From contig NZ_CP012673.1 of assembly GCF_002950945.1 (NCBI RefSeq), positions 124,001-188,000 on the forward strand: 64,000 bases of DNA, read 5' to 3'. The stretch comes from Sorangium cellulosum. GTDB lineage: Bacteria; Myxococcota_A; Polyangia; Polyangiales; Polyangiaceae. Below the pieces are notes generated by a model, which was not told the origin of the DNA, did no database searches, and saw only the letters and a list, made by a program, of their open reading frames with translations. The translations under genes were made by a program, and so were the position numbers. Each line of letters opens with the position of its first letter. Position 1 is the first letter of the stretch. Of the stretch, positions 51,469 through 58,020 are shown piece after piece.

Positions 51469-51510
51469 GATTAACAAACGCTAACAATCGATTAACAAAC
51501 GCTAACAATC
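51469..51510. promoter_or_regulatory. Perfect tandem 21-bp repeat upstream of GH44
   Basis: GATTAACAAACGCTAACAAT plus C occurs twice without interruption (51469-51489, 51490-51510). The period of 21 bp is two helical turns. The DNA is AT-rich compared with the surroundings. It is a plausible regulator binding array for the GH44 gene 225 bp downstream. Confidence 0.6.
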
Positions 51511-51734
51511 GATCGTGAAATTGAGGCTAGTCTCGCCGCGTTTTTCGTGGATAATGCCCTCATGAATAACTTGGTTCTCCTCGGGGCTCTCCAGCTCTCT
51601 CGAGGTGTAAATGCCGGCGTCCACGAACTCCTGAAGGGCGGGAGGCTTTTGTGGTGAATCGACATCCCTGGTTTTCTCCCACGCAAGCCGCCCTGTGTAC
51701 ACGGGATGGAAGAGGACGCACACGACCCCATGGA

Positions 51735-53459
51735 ATGAGGGTCCTCGTCCTCCTCGCGTCTGCCGCCTTCCTTGCCTGTGGCGACGACGGCCAGACCTCC
51801 TCTACCGACAGCGGTAGCGGCAGCGGCGGCGGCGGCAGCGGCAGCGGCGCTGCTGCCGGCAGCAGCGGAACCGCCGGCGGCGACCAGGGCGGGTCCGGTG
51901 GCCATGCTCCTGCGAGCATCGTCGAGCCCGGCGATCCGGGGCCGGGCGATGTCACCTTCACGGTCCGCGCCGACCAGGATGTGCGACCCATCAGCCCGCT
52001 CATCTATGGTATCAACTGGTCAGGCGAGCTCGACGGTGAACAGCGCGGCGCGACCGTCCTGCGCATGGGCGGCAACCGCCTGACCGCGTACAACTGGGAG
52101 AACAACGCCTCCAACGCCGGCTCGGACTGGATGCACCAGAACGACGCCCACCTCGTCGGGGACAGCCCCAGGGGCGACGTGCCCGGCGAGGCGGTGCGCA
52201 TGCAGGCCGAGGCCGCGCTGGCGCACGGGGCCGCGTTCATCGCGACCGTCCCCATCTGCGGATACGTCGCGGCCGACAAGGACGGCGGCGGCGACGTCAA
52301 CCAGACCCCGAACTACCTCCAGACCCGCTTCCACCCCACGTTCGCGCGCAAGGGCGCCCCCTTCTCCTCTTCGCCCGATCTCGAGGATCACGCCGTGTAC
52401 CAGGACGAGTTCGTCGCCTGGATGAAGCAGGCGTTCCCCGACGCCTTCCAGGGCGAGACCGCGAACATCCTGTTCTCGCTCGACAACGAGCCGGATCTCT
52501 GGAGCTACACGCATGAGCGCATCCACCCGGACCCGGTGACCTACGCCGAGCTCGTCGACAAGAACATCGAGTTCGCGTCCGCGATCAAGGACGTCGCGCC
52601 GAACGCGCTCGTCACCGGCTTCGTCTCGTACGGGTACGGCGGCTACATGAGCCTGCAGGGCGCACCCGACGCGGACGGCAACTTCATCGAGCACTACCTC
52701 GACGCCATGAAGGACGCCGAGGCGAGCGAGGGGCGCCGCCTGGTCGACGTGCTTGACCTGCACTGGTACACGGAGGTCTACGCCAACGGCGAGCGCATCA
52801 CGGGCAATGACAGCTCCCCCGAGTCCATTGCGGCCCGCGTCCAGGCGCCGCGCTCGCTCTGGGATCCCACCTACGTCGAGGACAGCTGGATCGCGAACGA
52901 CGTCTTGCAGGGTCCGATCCAGCTCATCCCCTGGCTCCAGGGCCTGATCGACGCGCATTACCCGGGCACAGACATCGGGTTTACCGAGTACAACTACGGG
53001 GGCGGCGCGGACATCTCCGGCGCGATCGCGCAGGCGGACGTCCTCGGCATCTTCGGCCGCGAGGGCGTGCGCCTCGCGTCGATCTGGGACTGGAGCGAGG
53101 AGGCCGTGATGACCCGGGCCGGCATGCGCGCCTTCACGAGCTACGACGGGCAAGGCGGGCGCTTTGGCGACACCTCCGTTCGTGCCGAGACGAGCGACGT
53201 CGCCAAGGCGACCGTGTACGCGAGCATCGGCGAGGCCGATCCGAGCCGCATGGTCCTCGTCGCCATCAACAAGACCACGGCCCCGCTCACGGCCACGGTG
53301 CGCCTCGCCGCCTACGGGAGCTACACGGCTGTTGACGTCTGGCAGCTCACGGCCGCCGAGGCCGATCTCGTGCCCGCAGATCCGGTCGCCCCGAGCGCCA
53401 CGAACGCGTTCACGTACGCCATGCCGGCCCTCAGCGTCTCGGTGCTGGTGCCCCGCTAG
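51735..53459 (+). CDS. GH44-family endoglucanase/xyloglucanase-like lipoprotein
   Basis: A 574-residue secreted enzyme. The lipobox is AFLAC (Cys15), followed by a Gly/Ser linker to about residue 60. The catalytic TIM barrel has the GH44 marks ISPLIYGINW, RMGGNRLTAYNWENNASNAGSDW, then SLDNEPDLW (acid/base Glu about 253) and FTEYNYGG (nucleophile Glu about 418). The C-terminal part is the small beta-domain of the family. GH44 enzymes cut beta-1,4-glucans including xyloglucan and carboxymethylcellulose. The start at 51735 is the ATG that begins the signal peptide; its ribosome site is weak. It is the most specific plant-cell-wall enzyme of the window. Confidence 0.9.
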   Translation: MRVLVLLASAAFLACGDDGQTSSTDSGSGSGGGGSGSGAAAGSSGTAGGDQGGSGGHAPASIVEPGDPGPGDVTFTVRADQDVRPISPLIYGINWSGELDGEQRGATVLRMGGNRLTAYNWENNASNAGSDWMHQNDAHLVGDSPRGDVPGEAVRMQAEAALAHGAAFIATVPICGYVAADKDGGGDVNQTPNYLQTRFHPTFARKGAPFSSSPDLEDHAVYQDEFVAWMKQAFPDAFQGETANILFSLDNEPDLWSYTHERIHPDPVTYAELVDKNIEFASAIKDVAPNALVTGFVSYGYGGYMSLQGAPDADGNFIEHYLDAMKDAEASEGRRLVDVLDLHWYTEVYANGERITGNDSSPESIAARVQAPRSLWDPTYVEDSWIANDVLQGPIQLIPWLQGLIDAHYPGTDIGFTEYNYGGGADISGAIAQADVLGIFGREGVRLASIWDWSEEAVMTRAGMRAFTSYDGQGGRFGDTSVRAETSDVAKATVYASIGEADPSRMVLVAINKTTAPLTATVRLAAYGSYTAVDVWQLTAAEADLVPADPVAPSATNAFTYAMPALSVSVLVPR

Positions 53460-53889
53460 TTCCGCCTGTCAAAGGTCTTGACAGGCCGCGACGGTCTGGC
53501 TGTCGACGAAATCCACGTTCAAGTCCGTCGTGGAGTCTCCGTCAGCCAACCGAATACCTGCGCGCACTCGATCGAGAGCATCGCGATGGCACAGCCGCCA
53601 ACGCACCCGACGAAGCCCGGCGTCCTCTGCGTCATCATTCGAAGTCGTCCTCAAGCCCTCCACCTGTGAGAGCTTAAGGGAAGTGGCTCAATAGGAAGAG
53701 GACAACGGAGGTGCGATCCACCGCCGCTCCTGCCCCGCAGAGCCGGCCACAGCGAGCAACACAGCTCGGCCGCGTAGCGTAGATCGACGCGAGCGTAGCC
53801 CGCACCCGGAGTTGACTGTAGGGCGTATCACAAATCTCGTTTGCCGAGCGCAGCCGCCCGACCTCATGCTATAAGCGCTCTCGACGCGG
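53460..53889. other. Divergent region of the second kinase/lipoprotein pair
   Basis: It holds the broken carbohydrate-binding gene (53490-53638) and the promoter of the kinase at 53890. Blocks such as GCGGCGGTGGAT, GAGCGCAGC and CCTCATG-TATAA are shared with 44321-44569, showing the two regions are duplicates in inverted orientation. Confidence 0.7.
53490..53638 (-). pseudogene. Carbohydrate-binding lipoprotein gene with internal deletion
   Basis: Read from ATG 53638, the first ~26 codons (MMTQRTPGFVGCVGGCAIAM...) match the signal peptide of the lipoprotein at 44570. The sequence then jumps to the segment GCTGACGGAGACTCC ... ACTTGAACGTGGATTTCGTC of the same gene and loses the frame at a TGA. 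About 480 bp, including the linker and the start of the binding domain, are missing compared with the intact copy. After CAGACCGTC the similarity ends. It stands divergently next to the intact kinase. Confidence 0.85.
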
Positions 53890-55362
53890 ATGGGGCCCAT
53901 GTTGCTGAACGTGCACGAGCGGATGCTGTTCGCAGGCAGATACCGAGTTGTGCGCGGCATCGCGACCGGCGCGATGGGCGCCGTCTACGAGGTCATCCAC
54001 GCCGAGACGGAGCGCCGGCGGGCGCTCAAGGTGATGCACCCGCACCTCGCCGAGAACCCCGAGTTCCACGCCCGGTTCAAGCTGGAGGCGCGCGTCGCCG
54101 CCCGCGTCGCGACCGAGCACATCGTCGAGGTGTTCGACGCCGGGATCGATCGGAAGACCGGCATGCCGTTCCTCGTGATGGAGCTGCTCCGCGGCGAGGA
54201 TCTCAGCAAGCGCCTCCGCCGCTCCGGGCGCCTGCCGCCGGAGGAGGTCGTCGCCTACCTGCGCCAGACCGCGGTCGCCCTCGACAAGACGCACGCCGCC
54301 GGGATCGTCCACCGCGACCTCAAGCCGGCCAACCTCTTTCTGGCAGAGAGCGATGACGACGAGGAGCCCCGGATCAAGGTGCTCGACTTCGGCATTGCCA
54401 AGCTCGTCGCCGAGACCGCAGTCGACCCGGCGACCACCGCCGGGGTCGGGACGCCGCTCTACATGGCGCCTGAGCAGTTCGTCGGCAAGTCGATCTCCGG
54501 CGCGGTGGACATCTTCGCCCTCGGCATGCTCGCGTACACGCTCCTCGTCGGCACGGCGTACTGGTCGAGCGAGCTTCGGGAGCTCTGCAGCACGTTCGAG
54601 TTCGCGGTGATCGCCGGGCACGGGCCGCAGGAGGCCGCGTGCGCCCGCGCGGCGACCGAGGGGGTGAGCCTGCCTCCTGCCTTCGATGCGTGGTTCGCGA
54701 AGGCGACGGCGTGCGCCCCCGAAGCGCGCTTCGCGACCGCCTCGGCCGCGGTGGAGGCGCTCGCCGAGGTCCTCCATGTCACCCTCGTGCCGATGAGGTC
54801 GTCACGCCTGTCGGTGCTGGAAACGCCGCTCCCGAGCGTAAGCCAGGGCGTGCAGACCCGCGCGAAGCCGCCGGGCCGGATCGCGCTCGCGTTCGCGGCG
54901 CTCGCCATGATCGCCGCAGGCGTCATCACCTTTGCCCGGCTGGGCGATGGCGCGCCCCCGGCCCCCGGTGGCGCGGAGTGCGCGCAGGTGGCGCAGACGG
55001 CGGCGTGGTCGCCGACCTCCACGCCACCCGAGGCCGGATCCATCCCCGCTCACCACGAGGCTTGCATGACGCCCAGGCGGTACGACCTCGTGGCGTGTGC
55101 GCCCTTCGCCTACGCGCCGCGCGCCGACGGCGACCGCTCCGCGCCGCGCGCCGACGGCGACCGCTCCGCGCCGCGCGCCGACGGCGACAGCTCCGCGCCT
55201 CGCGCCGACGGCGACCGTGCGCTCGCCCACGTAGAGCCTTCGGCGAGTGTGGAGATGGCCGCGATGCCGCCGCGGGGCGCGGTGCGCAAGGCTGCGTCAT
55301 GCGCGCACCCGTCGGCTTCAGCGTCATGCAAGTCCCGGGAGCGGCTCTACACGGCGGACTGA
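53890..55362 (+). CDS. Membrane Ser/Thr protein kinase (PknB-like)
   Basis: A 490-residue bacterial Hanks-type kinase. The kinase domain (about 14-285) has the glycine loop IATGAMGAVYEV, RRALKVM (catalytic Lys), HRDLKPANLFL (about 141) and DFGIAKL (about 166). GTPLYMAPEQF (P+1 loop) follows. After the kinase comes one transmembrane helix (about 335-352, FAALAMIAAGVITF) and an external tail. The tail contains a nonapeptide repeat APRADGDRS, four times (55114-55218), then CAHPSASASCKSRERLYTAD. It is divergent from a broken carbohydrate-binding gene. An internally deleted copy lies at 44007. Substrate unknown; a link to surface carbohydrate sensing is speculative. Confidence 0.9.
   Translation: MGPMLLNVHERMLFAGRYRVVRGIATGAMGAVYEVIHAETERRRALKVMHPHLAENPEFHARFKLEARVAARVATEHIVEVFDAGIDRKTGMPFLVMELLRGEDLSKRLRRSGRLPPEEVVAYLRQTAVALDKTHAAGIVHRDLKPANLFLAESDDDEEPRIKVLDFGIAKLVAETAVDPATTAGVGTPLYMAPEQFVGKSISGAVDIFALGMLAYTLLVGTAYWSSELRELCSTFEFAVIAGHGPQEAACARAATEGVSLPPAFDAWFAKATACAPEARFATASAAVEALAEVLHVTLVPMRSSRLSVLETPLPSVSQGVQTRAKPPGRIALAFAALAMIAAGVITFARLGDGAPPAPGGAECAQVAQTAAWSPTSTPPEAGSIPAHHEACMTPRRYDLVACAPFAYAPRADGDRSAPRADGDRSAPRADGDSSAPRADGDRALAHVEPSASVEMAAMPPRGAVRKAASCAHPSASASCKSRERLYTAD
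55114..55218. repeat. Four tandem 27-bp repeats in the kinase tail
   Basis: Units at 55114, 55141, 55168 and 55195 encode APRADGDRS; the first two are identical and the others have one or two changes. They keep the frame, so copy number could change without frameshift. Confidence 0.8.
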
Positions 55363-55769
55363 GCGCAGGGGCCGCGGAGCCGCTGCGTGCTCGAGTGCCG
55401 CGTCCTCCACAGGTTTCGCGAAAACCCGCAGCTCGCTCACGTGCTGTCGCCTCACCGGCGGACCATTCGCCATCAGCTGGCCGTCCGGCGCGTGTTGGTT
55501 GAGACGCGGGCCCAGGTTGTCACTACCGTGCGCGGCGTCCTGCGCGCTTGCGGACACAAGCTCGCGACGGGCACCACCGAGGGCCAGCAGGCGCAGGGCA
55601 TGAAGGAGGCCGCGGTCAAGGCGCGCCGCCGGCAGCGCTCGATCGACAAGGCACTCGGCGTCGCGGCGGCAAGAGGGAGGCGCCATGCGCTCGACGGCGG
55701 CCGCGCCGAGCTCCCCCTCGTCGAGTTGCTGGATGGTGAACGCCGGGCTCCGGGTAGCAGCGCAGGACG
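55363..55769. other. Intergenic region with transposase remnant
   Basis: About 400 bp between convergent genes (kinase plus, envelope protein minus). It contains an IS110-type transposase fragment (separate entry) and no intact gene. I see no terminal inverted repeat, as expected for IS110. Confidence 0.5.
55465..55581 (+). mobile_element. Remnant of an IS110-family transposase gene
   Basis: The translation LAVRRVLVETRAQVVTTVRGVL followed by RACGHKLATGTTEG matches the central conserved part of IS110 transposases (the R-x-x-L-V-x-T-R-T-x... helix followed by G-L-L-R-x-x-G). The DEDD catalytic N-terminus and the C-terminal Tn domain are absent. It marks a past insertion next to the kinase. Confidence 0.55.
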
Positions 55770-57068
55770 TCAGTCCCAGCGGTACGCCGCGCCGAGCGGC
55801 AGAGAGAGGCCCACGCCTCTCCAGCCGACGAGCAGCAGCGGCGTGGTCTGCAAGAAGAGCGCGCCCGCCGGGCCGTCCATGAGCTTCATGCCGAGCTCGG
55901 CGCTCAGCCCGACGGTGAACTCCAGCGGCACGCTGGTCCCGGGCCGGATGGTCTCGACATAACCGCTGCTCGACCCATTCCATGGATCGCCGCCGCTCAT
56001 CCATGCATCCCCGGTCTGTGTTACCGCGCCGAAGGACAGTGTTGTTCCCAGCCGGAAGCGCTCCCCGGACCGGTACGACGCCGAGGGGCCGAGCGCGATG
56101 AGCGCGCCGTGGGAGTGAATACCGGCGAGGAAGCGAAGGCCGAGGTCGAGGCGCTCGAGCGGCGTGGCCCCGACGAACCCCGTCGCCCCTACGACGAGGT
56201 TGTCGGTCGAGAGATCGTAGTCGCAGCTCCCGGCGCCGCCGCTGCAGCCTTCCTGCTTGTTCGCCTCCAGCCAGAGATAGCCGGCGATCACGCCTGCCTC
56301 GTAGACGAGGCCGCCCGTTGCGCGCGGCTCGGCGGAGCGCGCGCTCGCCTCCTCGCGCGCTCCATCGCGCTGCGCGGCGGTCTGCTGCGCCGGCTCCGGC
56401 GCGGTCGCCGGGGCCGGCTCCGCCGGCGCGGCCGCCGGGACGTCGACGTCCACGCGCTGCGACTCCCTCATCGCCACCGTCGTCTGCCAGAAGATCTCGC
56501 CGAGATGGGCCGCGGCCACGACGTGGTCGCCCGGGTCAACCGGCAGCTCCTTGTCCCAGGCGACCGGATCGAGCGCCGCCCCGTCGATCAGGATCGTCAG
56601 CTGGTCCGCGCCGGCGCCGCCCGCCGCCGCGCGCACCCGCAGCCAGGGCACACGCGGCTCGAGCGCGTCGAGCCGGCTCCTGGCGAACGCCTCCCGCGCC
56701 GCGTCTCCCGCCGTTCGCGCCGTGGTCAACGCTTCCTGGAAGCCGACCCACGCCGTGGCCACGTTGCCGAGCCGCTCGTGGCAGAAGGCGAGGTTGAGCG
56801 TCGTCCCCAGGCTCGGCTCCAGCCGCAGGCTCTCCTCGAGCTTGGGGCAGGCCTCGGCGAAGCGCTGCTCGACGAGGAGCGCGCGGCCCTCCCGGAACAG
56901 CCGCTCGGCGGCGCTCTCCTCGGCGGCGACCTGCCGGACCGAGAGCAGCGCCGACGCGCCGAGGAGCACCCCTGAAAGGGGACCAGAGAGTGTACGGCGA
57001 GATGGACGGAGCGGGTTCACGTTGTCCTCGAGACGCTGGATGTTGGGGCTCGCGACCCCGGATGTCAT
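55770..57068 (-). CDS. TPR-containing outer-membrane-like protein
   Basis: A 432-residue exported protein. A hydrophobic segment (about 23-38, GPLSGVLLGASALLSV) precedes the TPR-like helices AERLFREGRALLVEQRFAEACPKLEESLRLEPSLGTTLNLAFCHERLGN (about 45-95). A PEGA-like part has LTILIDGAALDPVAWDKELPVDPGDHVV. After a Pro/Ala linker, the C-terminal ~180 residues look like a small beta-barrel (GATPLERLDLGLRFLAG, GERFRLGTTLSFGAV, SLPLGAAYRWD). This design is common in myxobacteria. ATG 57068 follows GATGAGGAAAAG. Upstream in the same frame a second, lipoprotein-like signal appears, with its ATG out of frame (see findings). Confidence 0.7.
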   Translation of the reverse strand: MTSGVASPNIQRLEDNVNPLRPSRRTLSGPLSGVLLGASALLSVRQVAAEESAAERLFREGRALLVEQRFAEACPKLEESLRLEPSLGTTLNLAFCHERLGNVATAWVGFQEALTTARTAGDAAREAFARSRLDALEPRVPWLRVRAAAGGAGADQLTILIDGAALDPVAWDKELPVDPGDHVVAAAHLGEIFWQTTVAMRESQRVDVDVPAAAPAEPAPATAPEPAQQTAAQRDGAREEASARSAEPRATGGLVYEAGVIAGYLWLEANKQEGCSGGAGSCDYDLSTDNLVVGATGFVGATPLERLDLGLRFLAGIHSHGALIALGPSASYRSGERFRLGTTLSFGAVTQTGDAWMSGGDPWNGSSSGYVETIRPGTSVPLEFTVGLSAELGMKLMDGPAGALFLQTTPLLLVGWRGVGLSLPLGAAYRWD

Positions 57069-57270
57069 CTTTTCCTCATCACACGCGGCGAGCAGCAGGG
57101 CGAGGCTCAGGAGAGGTGTTTTTTCATGTTCTGTTCGCAGCCCGGCACGCCGGCAGGCCCGTGATGGACCTTGCGCCGGCGGCCCGCCGGAGCTCCCGTC
57201 CGGGGTTGGCCTGTGGTAGCTTCGCCTCGTCGATGACCCTGTTCCGCGCGGCCCCCGCGTTCCTTTAGAC

Positions 57271-58020
57271 ATGGCCGACGATTTCTCGCGCGGGGCCCCG
57301 CGCGGCAGGTTTCCGACGACCCACAGGTCGGCCGTCGTCGCGGTCGGCAGCGACGACCCGGCGGAGCGGGCGCGCTCGTTCGACGTCCTCGTGCGCGCCT
57401 ACTGGAAGCCGGTCTACAAGCACCTCCGCGTCCGCTGGCGCATCGAAGACGAGCGCGCCGCCGATCTGACGCAGGGCTTCTTCGCCCGGGCGTTCGAGCA
57501 ACGCACGTTCTCCGCGTACGACCCTTCGCGGGCCCTGTTCCGCACGTATCTCAAGGTGTGCCTCGACCGCCACGTGATGAAGGAGGCCGAGAGCAGCGGG
57601 CGAGAGAAGCGCGGCGGACATGCCGTGACGCTCAGCCTTGATTTCCCCTCTGCCGAGCGGGAGATTGGAGCGCTCGCCATGCCCGCGCCCGACTCGCTCG
57701 ACACCTACTTCGACCGGGAGTGGACCCGGCACCTCGTCGGGATGGCGGTCGATGCCCTCCGCGAGCGCTGCGAGCGGGGCGGCAAGCAGCTCACCTTCCG
57801 TGTCTTCGAGCGCTACGTGCTCGACGACGGCCCGGAGGACCGCCCCACCTATGCTGAGCTCGCCAGGGAGCTCGGGATCAAGGTCACCGACGTGACCAAC
57901 TACCTCGCCTTCGCGCGGCGCGAGTTCCGCGGCTTGCTCCTGGAGAAGCTCCGGGAGATCACCGGCTCCGAGGCCGAGTTCGAGGCGGAGTCCCGCGCCT
58001 TGCTCGGTAGCGCCCGATGA
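57271..58020 (+). CDS. ECF-type RNA polymerase sigma factor
   Basis: A 249-residue sigma factor. The sigma-2 region has RFPTTHRSAVVAVGSDDPAERARSFDVLVRAYWKPVYKHLRVRWRIEDERAADLTQGFFARAFEQ, the RNA polymerase/-10 contact part. The sigma-4 region has TYAELARELGIKVTDVTNYLAFARREFRGLL, the helix-turn-helix for the -35 element. The F-P-T-T start and R-A-Y-W-x-P-V-Y match the ECF groups found next to Ser/Thr kinases in planctomycetes and myxobacteria. Its TGA overlaps the ATG of the following double-kinase gene (ATGA), so kinase-controlled sigma activity is likely. No anti-sigma gene is present. Confidence 0.85.
   Translation: MADDFSRGAPRGRFPTTHRSAVVAVGSDDPAERARSFDVLVRAYWKPVYKHLRVRWRIEDERAADLTQGFFARAFEQRTFSAYDPSRALFRTYLKVCLDRHVMKEAESSGREKRGGHAVTLSLDFPSAEREIGALAMPAPDSLDTYFDREWTRHLVGMAVDALRERCERGGKQLTFRVFERYVLDDGPEDRPTYAELARELGIKVTDVTNYLAFARREFRGLLLEKLREITGSEAEFEAESRALLGSAR

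Larger units (their letters stand above)
50930..51734. other. Region with a gene remnant and 21-bp repeats
   Basis: About 800 bp between the fibro-slime gene and the GH44 gene. It contains a carbohydrate-binding gene remnant (51158-51349), an AT-rich patch (51385-51415), a perfect tandem 21-bp repeat (51469-51510) and a possible short minus-strand frame (51502-51723) without support. The GH44 promoter should be at its right end. Confidence 0.5.

Noticed and set aside
51502..51723. Minus-strand frame of 73 codons between the CBM remnant and GH44
   Set aside because: It has some normal-looking sequence (EFVDAGIYTSRELE) but no family, and it ends inside the 21-bp repeat; too weak to call.
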